Notes: a model not told the origin generated them from the letters alone. Shown: positions 1-8,330, numbered from the stretch's first letter. The stretch: 28,330 nucleotides of DNA from a bacterium (GCA_019424865.1 JAHYYS010000016.1:8918-37247); one strand, 5' to 3'. Translations and numbers: made by a program.

Positions 1-243
1 TAAGCGCCGTAATTCTGCCGGAGTGCAGAATTGCGCAGGGCGAATTCAGTTCGCCTGGGCATCACAAGGGGCCGGACTGGTACAAATGGAATTATCCCTG
101 GAAAAGGGGGCTGATGGCCGCATCGGCCCCCTGAACCACGTGCCAGAGGCGGCTTGACGCTCCGGGGCAAGGGCGGTTGCCTTCTGGTTTACATAAAATA
201 TGCTTTTTGCAGTGAAAAAGACTGGAATTTGCATCTGTCTTGT
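1..243. other. Non-coding stretch upstream of uppP
   Basis: No credible gene is seen here. The stretch holds three inverted repeats: AATTCTGC/GCAGAATT (11-18 with 25-32), GGCGAA/TTCGCC (39-44 with 50-55), and a strong hairpin of GGGGGCTGAT with ATCGGCCCCC (106-115 with 122-131, one G-T pair). Read on the minus strand the last one is followed by TTTTCC, so it could act as a weak terminator in that direction. The gene to the left lies outside the window. Confidence 0.5.
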
Positions 244-281
244 GATAATATAATAGCGTTGATTTTAATACTGGTCGGAGG
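244..281 (+). promoter_or_regulatory. Likely uppP promoter (-10) and RBS
   Basis: A perfect TATAAT lies at 249-254, overlapped by an extended -10-like TGTGATAAT (241-249). No good -35 hexamer is seen at 16-18 bp spacing, so the -10 carries the call. GGAGG at 277-281 stands 10 bases before the GTG start of uppP. Confidence 0.5.
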
Positions 282-291
282 TACATAGAAC

Positions 292-1149
292 GTGTCGTAT
301 TTCATGTCTGCCGTCCTGGGCGTTGTCCAGGGCATTGCTGAATTTCTGCCCATTTCCAGTTCCGGGCATTTGACCCTGCTGCAGCACTTCCTGGGTATGC
401 CGGAGCCGGATAACCTGTTTAATATTCTGCTCCACTTTGCAACCCTGCTGGCTGTCTGCGTGTATTATTTTCAGGACGTGGTGGAGATGATAGCGGAATT
501 TTTCCGGGGGATCGCCGCTTTGTTCTCCCGGAATCCCTCCCGGGGCAATCCTCCGGAGGCCAGACGGCTGGTGCTGCTGGTCATTGTGGGCACCCTGCCG
601 CTGTTTGTGGTGATGCTGATTAAGAACCAGGTAGAGGCGCTGGGCAATTATCCTGTGGTTGTGAGCTGTGCGCTGCTGATCACCGGATGCATCCTGTTCT
701 TCTCCGACCGCATGGCCAGCGGGCGCAAGACGGCCCGGAGCGCCACCTTGAAGGATGCACTGCTGGTGGGCGTGGCCCAGGGCTTTGCCACGGTCCCCGG
801 CCTGTCCCGTTCGGGCTGCACCATCTCGGCCGGTATGGCGGTGGGCTTTGACCGGAAGTTTGCCGTGCGCTACTCCTTCCTGCTGTCCCTGCCCGCCGTG
901 CTGGGGGCCACCATTCTGGAGGTCAAGGACGTGCTGGAGGCGCCGGGCGGACTGCCGGAGGGGATGCTGCCCAAATATCTGCTGGGCATGGTGATTGCCG
1001 GCGTGGTGGGTTATTTCTCCATCCGTCTGGTAAACCTGCTGGCCTCCAAGGGAAAATTCGGGGCCTTTGCCTATTACTGCTGGGCCGCCGGCCTGGTATT
1101 CCTGGTGCTCAGCCTGATGGGCTGGACCCTGGTGCCCGCCGCGGCCTGA
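292..1149 (+). CDS. uppP: Undecaprenyl-diphosphate phosphatase (UppP/BacA)
   Basis: An integral membrane enzyme that dephosphorylates undecaprenyl pyrophosphate to recycle the lipid carrier for peptidoglycan and other envelope polymers; it also confers bacitracin tolerance in this family. The 285-residue product matches the family length. The first family motif is complete: Q13-G-I-A-E17 followed by the FLPISSSGH loop ending at H26. The second motif, PGLSRSG, is at residues 169-175. Several hydrophobic segments span the rest, with the last near the C-terminus. The start is GTG at 292, chosen because CGGAGG sits 10 bases upstream. The ftsK-like gene begins 15 bases after the stop on the same strand, so the two are probably co-transcribed. 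The assignment is secure. Confidence 0.95.
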   Translation: MSYFMSAVLGVVQGIAEFLPISSSGHLTLLQHFLGMPEPDNLFNILLHFATLLAVCVYYFQDVVEMIAEFFRGIAALFSRNPSRGNPPEARRLVLLVIVGTLPLFVVMLIKNQVEALGNYPVVVSCALLITGCILFFSDRMASGRKTARSATLKDALLVGVAQGFATVPGLSRSGCTISAGMAVGFDRKFAVRYSFLLSLPAVLGATILEVKDVLEAPGGLPEGMLPKYLLGMVIAGVVGYFSIRLVNLLASKGKFGAFAYYCWAAGLVFLVLSLMGWTLVPAAA

Positions 1150-1164
1150 AAGGGAGAAAGCTGA

Positions 1165-3891
1165 ATGGCCACAACACAGAAGAAAACAGGGAGCAAAAGC
1201 GGATCCTCCCGGGGGAAGCGGACCTCGTCCTCCACAAGGGGGAAGAGCACCGCGTCCCGCGGAAAAAGCACCCGCCCCGCCCCCCGGCCCTTCCGCCGGG
1301 AGGTGGGGGCGGTGGTCTGCCTGCTTCTGGCGATTTTCACCTGCTTTGGGTACTTCCGGATGCAGGCGATTTTCATTGACTTTTTCTGCTCCCTGCTGAA
1401 GGGCCTGATTGGATACGGCTTCTGGGTTACGCCGCCCGCCCTGCTGCTGGCGGCCTATATTCTCGCCTTTCACCGGGGGCGTCCGGTGCGCCTGCGCCTG
1501 ACCTGCGCGCTGCTGCTGCCGCTGGTGTTCGCCTGTTTGCTCCACGGCCTGCTGGTTCAGCCGCTGCCCTGGGACGCCGCCCTGGTCAAGACCCTGTGGG
1601 CCCAGGGGGAGCTGCTGAAATCCGGGGGCGTACTGGGCGGCATTCTGGCCCAGGGGTGCGTGACATTGTTTACCGCCATGGGCTCCACGATTATTTTTGC
1701 CATGGCGGGAATCCTGATGGGGCTGGGGGCGTTCAACCGCACCCTGGTGGACGTGGCGGACTGGATTTTCAACCGCCCCCGCTATGAGTACGAGTATGAG
1801 GAGCCGGAGCCCCGCCGGGGCCGCCGGGAGGCGCGGCAGGAGGAGCCGCGGCGCAGGGACGAAGCCCTGTCCCAGACCCAGAGCCGCCGCCTGCCCCTGG
1901 ATATTCCGGTGGAGGACGGCCCCCTGGTGGGGAAAGAGCCGACGCCTCCCCCCGCCCCGGAGAAAAAGAAGCACTTTTTTGACCGGAAGGCCAGAGTGCC
2001 CAGCCCGGATCAGCTGCTGACCGGAGCGAATTCCGCTCCGGTGCCTCAGGCTGAACCCCGGGAGGAGATCCCGGTTCCCCAGGAGCCGGCGGAGACGCCG
2101 GTGCCGACCGCGCCTGTCCAGGCGGCCCCAGCGGCCGAGGCGGTTGTGCGGGAGAGTCCGGCGCCCCCGCCGGCCGATGCCCCTGCGGCGCCCCGGCCGG
2201 AGCCGCCGCGGGAGCCGGAGCCCCAGAAGGTGACCCGGGAGCAGGCGGCACAGGCGGCCGATCAGGTGGCCCAGGACATTCAGGCGAACCTGGGCCAGGA
2301 CAGCCCGCCCTATCAGTATCCGCCCCTGTCCCTGCTGCAGGAGGGGCCGGGCGAGATTGGGGGAGAGGCCCTGGCCGAGCTCAGCGCCAACCGCCAGCGG
2401 CTGGACGACACCATCCACTCCTTTGGGATCGAGGCCAATATTGTCAATGTCACCCGGGGCCCCTCGGTCACCCGGTATGAGCTGGAGCTGGACCAGGGGG
2501 TCCGGCTGAACAAGCTGACCAATTTGTCTGACGACATTGCCCTGGCCCTGGGGGCCCAGGGGGTGCGCATCGCGCCCATCCCGGATCAGATCTCCATGGT
2601 GGGCATCGAGGTGCCGAACAAGCTGGTGTCGCCGGTGAGCATCCACTCGGTGATCGGCTCCAAGGCCTTTACCGACAGCCCCTCCAAGGTGTCCTTTGCC
2701 GTGGGCAAGGACATCGGCGGCAACCCCATTGTGGGCAACATCGCCAAGATGCCCCATCTGCTTATCGCGGGCACCACCGGCTCAGGCAAGTCGGTGTGTA
2801 CCAACTCCCTGATTGTCTCTTTGCTGTACAAGGCCACGCCGGAGGAGGTCCGCCTGATCATGGTGGACCCCAAGATGGTGGAGCTGGGGATTTATAACGG
2901 AATCCCCCACCTGCTGATCCCGGTGGTAACCGACCCGAAGAAGGCCGCAGGTGCCCTCCAGTGGGCGGTCACCGAGATGATGAAGCGCTACCGCGCCTTT
3001 TCCGAGGTGGGGGTGCGGGATCTGGCCTCCTACAACGCCAAGGCCGCCCGCACCGAGGGGATGGAGAAAATGCCCCAGGTGGTGGTTATCATCGACGAGC
3101 TGGCCGACCTGATGCTGGTGGCCGCCAAAGAGGTGGAGGAGTCCATCTGCCGGGTGGCCCAGATGGGCCGCGCCAGCGGCATGCACCTGATTATTGCCAC
3201 CCAGCGGCCCTCGGCCGACGTGATTACCGGCCTGATGAAGGCCAATATTCCCTCCCGAATCGCCTTTGCGGTGGCCTCCAGTCTGGAATCCCGCATCATT
3301 TTGGACATCACCGGCGCGGAAAAGCTGGTGGGCCGGGGCGATATGCTCTATTTCCCGCTGGGCGCCGGCAAGCCCACCCGGGTGCAGGGCTGTCTCATCA
3401 CCGACCAGGAGGTAGCCTCGGTGGTGGACTTTGTGAAGCAGAGCGGCGCGGCCCAGTATGACGACGCCGTGATGAAGGAGATCGAACAGCACGCCGCCGA
3501 AAAAGAGAAGGGGGCCAAAGGGGTGGGCGGTTCCGCCCCGGACGAGGTGGACAGCGAGTATGACGAGCTGATTGACGCCGCCGCCGAGGTGGTGGTGGAG
3601 ACGGGACAGGCCTCGGTCTCCATGCTCCAGCGCCGGCTGAAGCTGGGCTATGCCCGGGCCGCGCGGCTGGTGGATCAGCTGGAGGAGAGGGGCATTGTGG
3701 GGCCCTTTGAGGGCAGCAAGCCCCGCCAGCTGCTGATTACCAAAGAGCAGTGGCAGGAGATGAAATACCGCCAGGGCATCACCACCCAGGGCGGCGAACC
3801 CCCGGCGGCCGGAGAGCCCGCCTTTGAGGGAGAGGCTCCGCCCTTTGACCCGGAACAGGAACTGGACCGGGCAGAGGAGGACGCACTCTGA
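1165..3891 (+). CDS. ftsK: FtsK/SpoIIIE family DNA translocase
   Basis: A hexameric, membrane-anchored ATPase that pumps chromosomal DNA through the division or sporulation septum. The 908 residues show a basic Ser/Lys/Arg-rich cytoplasmic start, about four transmembrane segments between residues 49 and 190, and a long Pro/Ala/Glu-rich linker (about 205-390). The motor domain has Walker A GTTGSGKS at 536-543 and Walker B VVVIIDE at 639-645. A C-terminal winged-helix gamma domain (about 797-859) normally reads polar DNA sequences. An acidic tail follows. ATG at 1165 is preceded by AGGGAGA. Sequence alone does not separate the vegetative FtsK role from the sporulation SpoIIIE role; many Clostridia use one protein for both. 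It follows uppP closely and probably shares its transcript. Confidence 0.95.
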   Translation: MATTQKKTGSKSGSSRGKRTSSSTRGKSTASRGKSTRPAPRPFRREVGAVVCLLLAIFTCFGYFRMQAIFIDFFCSLLKGLIGYGFWVTPPALLLAAYILAFHRGRPVRLRLTCALLLPLVFACLLHGLLVQPLPWDAALVKTLWAQGELLKSGGVLGGILAQGCVTLFTAMGSTIIFAMAGILMGLGAFNRTLVDVADWIFNRPRYEYEYEEPEPRRGRREARQEEPRRRDEALSQTQSRRLPLDIPVEDGPLVGKEPTPPPAPEKKKHFFDRKARVPSPDQLLTGANSAPVPQAEPREEIPVPQEPAETPVPTAPVQAAPAAEAVVRESPAPPPADAPAAPRPEPPREPEPQKVTREQAAQAADQVAQDIQANLGQDSPPYQYPPLSLLQEGPGEIGGEALAELSANRQRLDDTIHSFGIEANIVNVTRGPSVTRYELELDQGVRLNKLTNLSDDIALALGAQGVRIAPIPDQISMVGIEVPNKLVSPVSIHSVIGSKAFTDSPSKVSFAVGKDIGGNPIVGNIAKMPHLLIAGTTGSGKSVCTNSLIVSLLYKATPEEVRLIMVDPKMVELGIYNGIPHLLIPVVTDPKKAAGALQWAVTEMMKRYRAFSEVGVRDLASYNAKAARTEGMEKMPQVVVIIDELADLMLVAAKEVEESICRVAQMGRASGMHLIIATQRPSADVITGLMKANIPSRIAFAVASSLESRIILDITGAEKLVGRGDMLYFPLGAGKPTRVQGCLITDQEVASVVDFVKQSGAAQYDDAVMKEIEQHAAEKEKGAKGVGGSAPDEVDSEYDELIDAAAEVVVETGQASVSMLQRRLKLGYARAARLVDQLEERGIVGPFEGSKPRQLLITKEQWQEMKYRQGITTQGGEPPAAGEPAFEGEAPPFDPEQELDRAEEDAL

Positions 3892-3931
3892 AGAGAAATA
3901 TTTCATTTGTATTAAATTTGCATCGATCCTC

Positions 3932-3960
3932 TTTACACCGGTGCGCTTTTGGAGTAGACT
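3932..3960 (+). promoter_or_regulatory. Promoter of the ireB homologue
   Basis: TTTACA (3932-3937) and TAGACT (3955-3960) are separated by exactly 17 bases, a good vegetative promoter. It lies 48 bases before the chosen ATG of the ireB-like gene, and an AGGAGG ribosome binding site follows at 3994-3999. Confidence 0.65.
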
Positions 3961-4007
3961 TAGACTAGTTTTTTAATTGAAATGAGACAGTATAGGAGGT
4001 GTTCGAT

Positions 4008-4259
4008 ATGGGAGAGATGGATTACACCCGCAAATTCAGCTTGGGTGACCAGCGGGATTTGGAGATCAAGACAATTTTGTCTGCGGTGTATCAGGCGCTT
4101 CAGGAGAAGGGCTATAATCCCATCAACCAGATTGTGGGATATATTCTGTCCGAGGACCCGACCTATATCACCAACCATAACAATGCCCGCGCCCTGATTC
4201 GCAAGGTGGATCGGGATGAGCTGCTGCAGACGCTGGTGAAATATTATCTGACCCACTAA
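4008..4259 (+). CDS. ireB: IreB family regulatory phosphoprotein (UPF0297/DUF965)
   Basis: A small cytoplasmic protein (83 residues) of the UPF0297 family. In Enterococcus, IreB is phosphorylated by the Ser/Thr kinase IreK and negatively regulates cephalosporin resistance; whether that holds here is inference. The family core is plain: EKGYNPINQIVGYILS, then NHNNARALIRK and the terminal LVKYYL. The start is ATG at 4008 because AGGAGG (3994-3999) is 8 bases upstream. A GTG in the same frame at 3999 overlaps that ribosome binding site and is unlikely. In many Firmicutes this gene is followed by ruvX; here a terminator follows at once, so it appears monocistronic. Confidence 0.93.
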   Translation: MGEMDYTRKFSLGDQRDLEIKTILSAVYQALQEKGYNPINQIVGYILSEDPTYITNHNNARALIRKVDRDELLQTLVKYYLTH

Positions 4260-4272
4260 GACAAGCCCTGTC

Positions 4273-4335
4273 ACGGCCCGTCGGAAAACGGCCCGCTGGG
4301 AAAGCGGACCGCCGTTTTCCTGCGGGCCGTTTTTC
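4273..4335 (+). terminator. Rho-independent terminator after ireB
   Basis: Two nested inverted repeats form a long stem: ACGGCCCG (4273-4280) with CGGGCCGT (4323-4330), and GGAAAACGGC (4283-4292) with a matching GCCGTTTTCC (4311-4320). A run of T follows directly (4330-4334). Confidence 0.9.
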
Positions 4336-4352
4336 ATAAGGAGGGAGCCAGT

Positions 4353-4916
4353 GTGAAGAACTTTTCCCGCGCATATCCCCAGGCGGCTCTGTGTGGCCTG
4401 AACTGCCTGCTGTGTCCCATGTGTGTGGGCGGATACTGTCCCGGCTGCGGCGAGGGGAGCCAGGGCTGCCCCCGGGCCCGGTGCGCCAGGGACAGAGGGA
4501 TTACCGACTTCTGTTTCCGCTGCGGCGAATATCCCTGCGGGCGTTATGCGGGGAGCGGAGACTACGACTCCTTTGTGCCGACCCGGTGTATGGAGGCGGA
4601 CATGGAGCGCATCCGGACGATGGGGCCGGAGGCCTACGTGGCCGAACTGGAGAAGAAGCGGGCCATCCTGGATGAGCTGCTGGCCGAATGGAACGACGGG
4701 CGGAAAAAGAGCCTCTATTGCGCCGCCGTTTACCTTCTGGATTTGGAGAGCCTGCGCAGTATAGTGGTGCAGGTCAGCAATTGTGTCCCCGGGGACGCGG
4801 ATCGGAAAGAGCGGGCTTCCCGGATGGCCGCCGCCCTCCAGGAAGCGGCGGGAGCACGGAACATCAGCCTGAAGCTGAGGAAAAAACCAAAACAGAGACA
4901 GGGGGAGCACGTATGA
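4353..4916 (+). CDS. DUF3795 domain protein, cysteine-rich
   Basis: A 187-residue protein of unknown function that resembles DUF3795 proteins. The first 62 residues hold eleven cysteines (14, 18, 21, 24, 29, 32, 39, 44, 54, 57, 62), suggesting bound zinc or an iron-sulfur cluster. The second half is charged, probably helical, and ends in a Lys/Arg-rich tail. No signal peptide or membrane segment is seen, so it is probably cytoplasmic. The start is GTG at 4353 with AAGGAGG at 4338-4344. The ribosome binding site follows directly on the ireB terminator's T-run, and no separate promoter is obvious. Its stop overlaps the next start by four bases (ATGA), so it is probably coupled to the DUF523 gene. 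Confidence 0.75.
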   Translation: MKNFSRAYPQAALCGLNCLLCPMCVGGYCPGCGEGSQGCPRARCARDRGITDFCFRCGEYPCGRYAGSGDYDSFVPTRCMEADMERIRTMGPEAYVAELEKKRAILDELLAEWNDGRKKSLYCAAVYLLDLESLRSIVVQVSNCVPGDADRKERASRMAAALQEAAGARNISLKLRKKPKQRQGEHV

Positions 4917-5365
4917 AAATTCTGGTCAGCGCGTGTCTGCTGGGGGAGCCCTGCCGCTATGACGGGACAAGCAAGCCCGTCCCCCAGCTGGAGTGGCTGG
5001 GCCGGACGGGGCATACCCTGGTTCCTGTGTGCCCGGAGGTGCTGGGCGGCCTGCCCACGCCGCGGCCGCCGGCGGAGCTGCAGCCAGACGGCCGGGTGAT
5101 GAACCGGCTGGGGGAGGATGTGACGCAGGCCTATCGGGCCGGGGCGGAGCGTACCCTGGCCATAGCCCGGGAGAAGGGCTGTACGGCGGCGGTGCTCAAG
5201 GCCAACTCCCCCTCCTGCGGCAGCCGCCGGGTCTACGACGGAACCTTTACCGGCACCCGGATCCCCGGCGAGGGGGTGGCCGCCCGCCTGCTGCGCCGGG
5301 CGGGCGTGCAGGTGATGGATGAGGAGGAGCTGGAGCAGGCCCTTTCAGATAACAGGCTGCGCTAA
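4913..5365 (+). CDS. DUF523 family protein (TudS-like)
   Basis: A 150-residue cytoplasmic protein with the DUF523 hallmarks: SACLLGEPCRYDG near the start (C8, C14), VCPE (C40) and KANSPSCGS (C102). The characterised member TudS is a [4Fe-4S] 2-thiouracil desulfurase, and three of these cysteines sit where cluster ligands are expected. The true substrate here is not shown by the sequence, and many DUF523 proteins are uncharacterised. It starts at ATG 4913, overlapping the DUF3795 gene by four bases, so the two cysteine-rich proteins are probably made together. The family call is firm; the reaction is inferred. Confidence 0.85.
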   Translation: MKILVSACLLGEPCRYDGTSKPVPQLEWLGRTGHTLVPVCPEVLGGLPTPRPPAELQPDGRVMNRLGEDVTQAYRAGAERTLAIAREKGCTAAVLKANSPSCGSRRVYDGTFTGTRIPGEGVAARLLRRAGVQVMDEEELEQALSDNRLR

Positions 5366-5424
5366 AAATCCATCGAAAGCGGTCAGACGATAAAAAATTT
5401 CACCTCAGCCGGAACAGTATGAAA

Positions 5425-5471
5425 CCTCCCGCCGGGGAGATACTGAACTTACAGTATCACCGGGCGGGAGG
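5425..5471 (+). promoter_or_regulatory. Leader hairpin that covers the sigG ribosome binding site
   Basis: CCTCCCGCC (5425-5433) pairs perfectly with GGCGGGAGG (5463-5471), and inside it GATACTG (5439-5445) pairs with CAGTATC (5452-5458) around a six-base loop. The 3' arm contains the only good Shine-Dalgarno sequence of sigG (GGGAGG, 5466-5471), nine bases before the GTG start. The structure would therefore hide the ribosome binding site. It may also end some transcripts from the DUF523 gene, since a moderately T-rich stretch follows. Confidence 0.75.
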
Positions 5472-5480
5472 TCTTATTCT

Positions 5481-6251
5481 GTGCAGCACAAGGTAGAAAT
5501 CTGCGGCGTCAATACATCCAAGCTGAAGGTGCTCAAAAGCGACGAGACCCAGCAGCTGCTGCTGAAGGCCAAGGCGGGGGACAAGCAGGCCCGGGAGGAG
5601 CTGATTGCAGGCAATCTGCGCCTGGTGCTGTCGGTGATCCAGCGCTTTGCCAACCGGGGGGAGAATGCCGACGATCTGTTCCAGGTGGGCTGTATCGGGC
5701 TGATTAAGGCCATTGACAATTTCAATACCGACCTGGACGTGAAGTTCTCCACCTATGGGGTGCCCATGATCGTGGGGGAAATCCGCCGCTATCTCCGGGA
5801 CAACAGCACCATGCGGGTGTCCCGGGCCATGCGGGACACCGCCTATAAGGTGCTCCAGGCCAAGGAGGCCTATATCGCCCAGCACCAGAAGGAGCCCACG
5901 GTGGAGGAGATCGCCGGCATGCTGGGCATCAAGCGGGAGGACGTGGTCTTCGCGCTGGACGCCATTTTAGAGCCGGTTTCCCTCTATGAGCCGGTCTATT
6001 CCGACAGCGGGGACACCATCTGTGTGATGGATCAGGTGAAGGACAGCAAGAATACCGACGAAATCTGGCTGGAGCGCATTGCCCTGAAGGAGGCGGTGTC
6101 CCGCCTGAGCGAGCGGGAGCGGAAAATCCTCTCCATGCGCTTTTTTCAGGGAAAAACCCAGATGGAGGTGTCCACGGAGATCGGCATCTCCCAGGCGCAG
6201 GTGTCCCGCCTGGAGAAAAACGCCATCCGGCAGATCAGAAAAGAGCTGTAA
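5481..6251 (+). CDS. sigG: RNA polymerase sporulation sigma factor SigG
   Basis: The late forespore-specific sigma factor of endospore formation; it directs RNA polymerase to genes for spore DNA protection and germination. The 256 residues start with the diagnostic KVEICGVNTSKL and continue with region 2 (NLRLVLSVIQRF to DDLFQVGCIGLIKAIDNF, about 45-82). Region 2/3 includes VKFSTYGVPMIVGEIRRYL, and region 4 ends with the helix-turn-helix around EIGISQAQVSRLEK. The GTG at 5481 fits the family N-terminus and the GGGAGG nine bases upstream, which is buried in a hairpin. In Bacillus sigG sits behind spoIIGA-sigE; here those genes are not adjacent and a DUF523 gene precedes it. No convincing forespore promoter was identified. 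Confidence 0.95.
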   Translation: MQHKVEICGVNTSKLKVLKSDETQQLLLKAKAGDKQAREELIAGNLRLVLSVIQRFANRGENADDLFQVGCIGLIKAIDNFNTDLDVKFSTYGVPMIVGEIRRYLRDNSTMRVSRAMRDTAYKVLQAKEAYIAQHQKEPTVEEIAGMLGIKREDVVFALDAILEPVSLYEPVYSDSGDTICVMDQVKDSKNTDEIWLERIALKEAVSRLSERERKILSMRFFQGKTQMEVSTEIGISQAQVSRLEKNAIRQIRKEL

Positions 6252-6280
6252 GAGAAAATGAAGTGTCTGGAATTGGAACA

Positions 6281-6322
6281 GGGGGATAAGCTGTCCGGCA
6301 GAGCCGATGACAGAAATCCCCC
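6281..6322. terminator. Possible weak terminator between sigG and the ZIP gene
   Basis: GGGGGAT (6281-6287) pairs with ATCCCCC (6316-6322), and CTGTC (6291-6295) with GACAG (6309-6313). A T-rich stretch comes only about 15 bases later, so its activity is uncertain. It sits between convergent genes. Confidence 0.4.
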
Positions 6323-6340
6323 CTTCCGATTCCTTGTTTT

Positions 6341-7132
6341 TTACCCCAGCGCCACGTCCAGAATCATCATGATGAGAAAGCCGGTCATGACGCCCAGGGT
6401 GCCCAGCTTCCCCTCGCTGGCCAGATTCGCCTCGGGAATCAGCTCCTCCACCACCACATAGAGCATGGCGCCTGCGGCAAAGGACAGCAGCCACGGCAGC
6501 AGCGGACGGATGGAGCCCGCCACACACACGGTCAGCAGGGCAAATACGGGCTCCACCAGACCGGACAAGGTGCCCATGGCGAAGGCCCGTGGGGCGCTCA
6601 TGCCCTCCTGCCGCAGGGGAAGCGAGATGGCCGCCCCCTCGGGAAAGTTCTGGATGCCGATGCCGATGGCAAGGGCCGCAGCGGCGGTGAGCAGGGCGGG
6701 GTCCTGAAGCTGGGCGGCCAGGGCAAAGGAGACCCCCACCGCCATCCCCTCTGGAATGTTGTGCAGGGTGACGGCCAGCACCAGCAGGGCGGTGCGCCGG
6801 GGGGAGAGCTGCCCCTGCCTGATATGGAAGGATTCCGGAGCCAGATGGGGAAGCAGGCGATCCATCCCCATGAGGAAGGCGATGCCCAGCGCCGCGCCGC
6901 CCGCGGCTGGGAGCCAGCCCGCCATGCCCTGGGCCTGTGCCTCCTCAATAGCCGGAATGAGCAGCGACCACATACTGGCGGCAATCATGACCCCGGCGGC
7001 AAAGCCCAGCAGAACGCGGTGCAGGCAGAGGGAAGTACGCCTGCGGAATAAAAAGACCATCGCGGCGCCGAGGGCAGTCATCAGGGCGGTAAAGCCCGTT
7101 CCGCCCGCAGCCCAGAGAAGTGCCTGTGTCAC
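6341..7132 (-). CDS. ZIP family divalent metal transporter (GufA/ZupT type)
   Basis: A membrane importer for divalent cations such as zinc, iron or manganese. The 263 residues carry about eight hydrophobic segments. The two metal-site helices are recognisable: LHNIPEG (residues 123-129) and IQNFPEG (160-166). The QN form of the second motif is typical of the GufA branch. The start is a GTG (complement of 7130-7132) with AAGGAA nine bases upstream. The PiT gene lies upstream on the same strand with a 169-base gap. Metal specificity cannot be read from the sequence, and no metal-regulator site was recognised. Confidence 0.88.
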   Translation of the reverse strand: MTQALLWAAGGTGFTALMTALGAAMVFLFRRRTSLCLHRVLLGFAAGVMIAASMWSLLIPAIEEAQAQGMAGWLPAAGGAALGIAFLMGMDRLLPHLAPESFHIRQGQLSPRRTALLVLAVTLHNIPEGMAVGVSFALAAQLQDPALLTAAAALAIGIGIQNFPEGAAISLPLRQEGMSAPRAFAMGTLSGLVEPVFALLTVCVAGSIRPLLPWLLSFAAGAMLYVVVEELIPEANLASEGKLGTLGVMTGFLIMMILDVALG

Positions 7133-7301
7133 GGTTTATGTTCCTTTCTTTCAAACTGAAGCGGCGGCCCGGACCGGAGCAGATGGGCTGCGCCCGGGGA
7201 GCCGGGGGCCTTTGCGGATGCTTCCGAATTAGGCTATGCGGAAGGGGGCGGGAAGGTGTCCGCACACCGGCGAAGGGACGCCGCCTCAGAGGAAGAACGG
7301 G

Positions 7302-8330
7302 TTACAGGGCGAGGAACAGCCGGGCCGTCCAATATCCCACGGCCCCGCAGCCGGGAAAGGTGAGCAGCCAGGCCAGAGCAATTTTGCCCGCCACAGGCCA
7401 GCTGACAGGGCAGCCGCCGCCGGAGCCCACCCCCAGCAGGGCGGCGGTGCGGGTGTGGGTGGTGGAGACGGGCAGACCCAGCAGGGTGGACAGCAGCAGG
7501 CAGGCCCCGCTGGCCAAATCGGCGGCCAGCCCCTCGCGGGGCCCCATTGACACCATTTCCCGCCCCACGGTGTCGATGATGCGCCGCCCGCCCATCAGCG
7601 TGCCCAGGGCCATAAAGAGGGCGCACAGCACCATCAGCCACAGGGGGACCAAGAAGGTCTCCTCGTCGCGCCGCCCCTGGGCCAGAGCGGCGCCCAACAG
7701 GAAGACCCCCAAAAATTTCTGTCCGTCCTGGGCCCCGTGGAGGAAAGCGCAGCCCGCTGCCCCGGGGATCTGGGCCAGCCGAAACAGGCGGGGCGAGGCC
7801 CTCCACCCCCGCAGCCGCCGGATTGCCAGCCGCCCGGCCCAGACCCCCGCAGCCGTGGAGACCAGCAGGCCCAGCAGAACCCGCCCCCAGCTCTCCCACC
7901 GGATACAGGAGAAGCTCCCCTCCAGTGCCGCCGCCGCGCCGGAGATGCCGGCCACCAGGGCGTGGCTCTCGCTGGTGGGGATGCCGAAGCGCCACGCCGC
8001 GGCCGCCCACAGCACAATCGCGGTCATGGCGGCGCACAGGGCGGCCAGAGCGGGGCGGGGGCCGCCCTGAAAGGAGGCAATGGAGTATACCGTCTGGGCG
8101 ACGGAGGCGTTGACAGAGGTGACGCACAGCACGCCCAGCAGGTTGCACCCGGCGGCCAGCAGCACCGCCCGGCGAAAGGGGAGGGCCCCGGTGACCACCG
8201 CGCCGGCAATGGCGTTGGGCGCGTCGGTCCAGCCGTTGACCAGAAGAACGGCCAGGGTGAGCAGAGCCGTCACGGCCAGGGCGGGATTGTCCGCCGCCCG
8301 GCCCAGAAAGTCAAAAAAAGACAGGGGCAT
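7302..8330 (-). CDS. PiT family inorganic phosphate transporter
   Basis: A low-affinity phosphate permease of the PiT/PHO4 family that co-transports phosphate with cations across the membrane. The 342-residue product has the two internal half-repeats of the family: an N-terminal GWTDAPNAIAG segment (about 33-43) with FGIPTSESHAL (115-125), and a C-terminal half with GGRRIIDTVG and LPVSTTHTRTAALLGVG. About nine to ten membrane segments are visible. ATG at 8330 is preceded by GGAGGTGA. Many Firmicutes pair this gene with a PhoU-like DUF47 gene; none is next to it here. Downstream on the same strand is the ZIP transporter. Confidence 0.9.
   Translation of the reverse strand: MPLSFFDFLGRAADNPALAVTALLTLAVLLVNGWTDAPNAIAGAVVTGALPFRRAVLLAAGCNLLGVLCVTSVNASVAQTVYSIASFQGGPRPALAALCAAMTAIVLWAAAAWRFGIPTSESHALVAGISGAAAALEGSFSCIRWESWGRVLLGLLVSTAAGVWAGRLAIRRLRGWRASPRLFRLAQIPGAAGCAFLHGAQDGQKFLGVFLLGAALAQGRRDEETFLVPLWLMVLCALFMALGTLMGGRRIIDTVGREMVSMGPREGLAADLASGACLLLSTLLGLPVSTTHTRTAALLGVGSGGGCPVSWPVAGKIALAWLLTFPGCGAVGYWTARLFLAL

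Noticed and set aside
265..2757. A long open frame on the minus strand (830 codons) opposite uppP and ftsK
   Set aside because: It is antisense to two secure genes, is rich in Gly/His/Gln/Arg as expected of the complement of high-GC coding DNA, and has no recognisable domain.
5366..5424. Forespore (sigma-F/sigma-G type) promoter before sigG
   Set aside because: A GGTCAGAC sequence near 5380 partly resembles a -10 element, but no matching -35 was found at the right distance.
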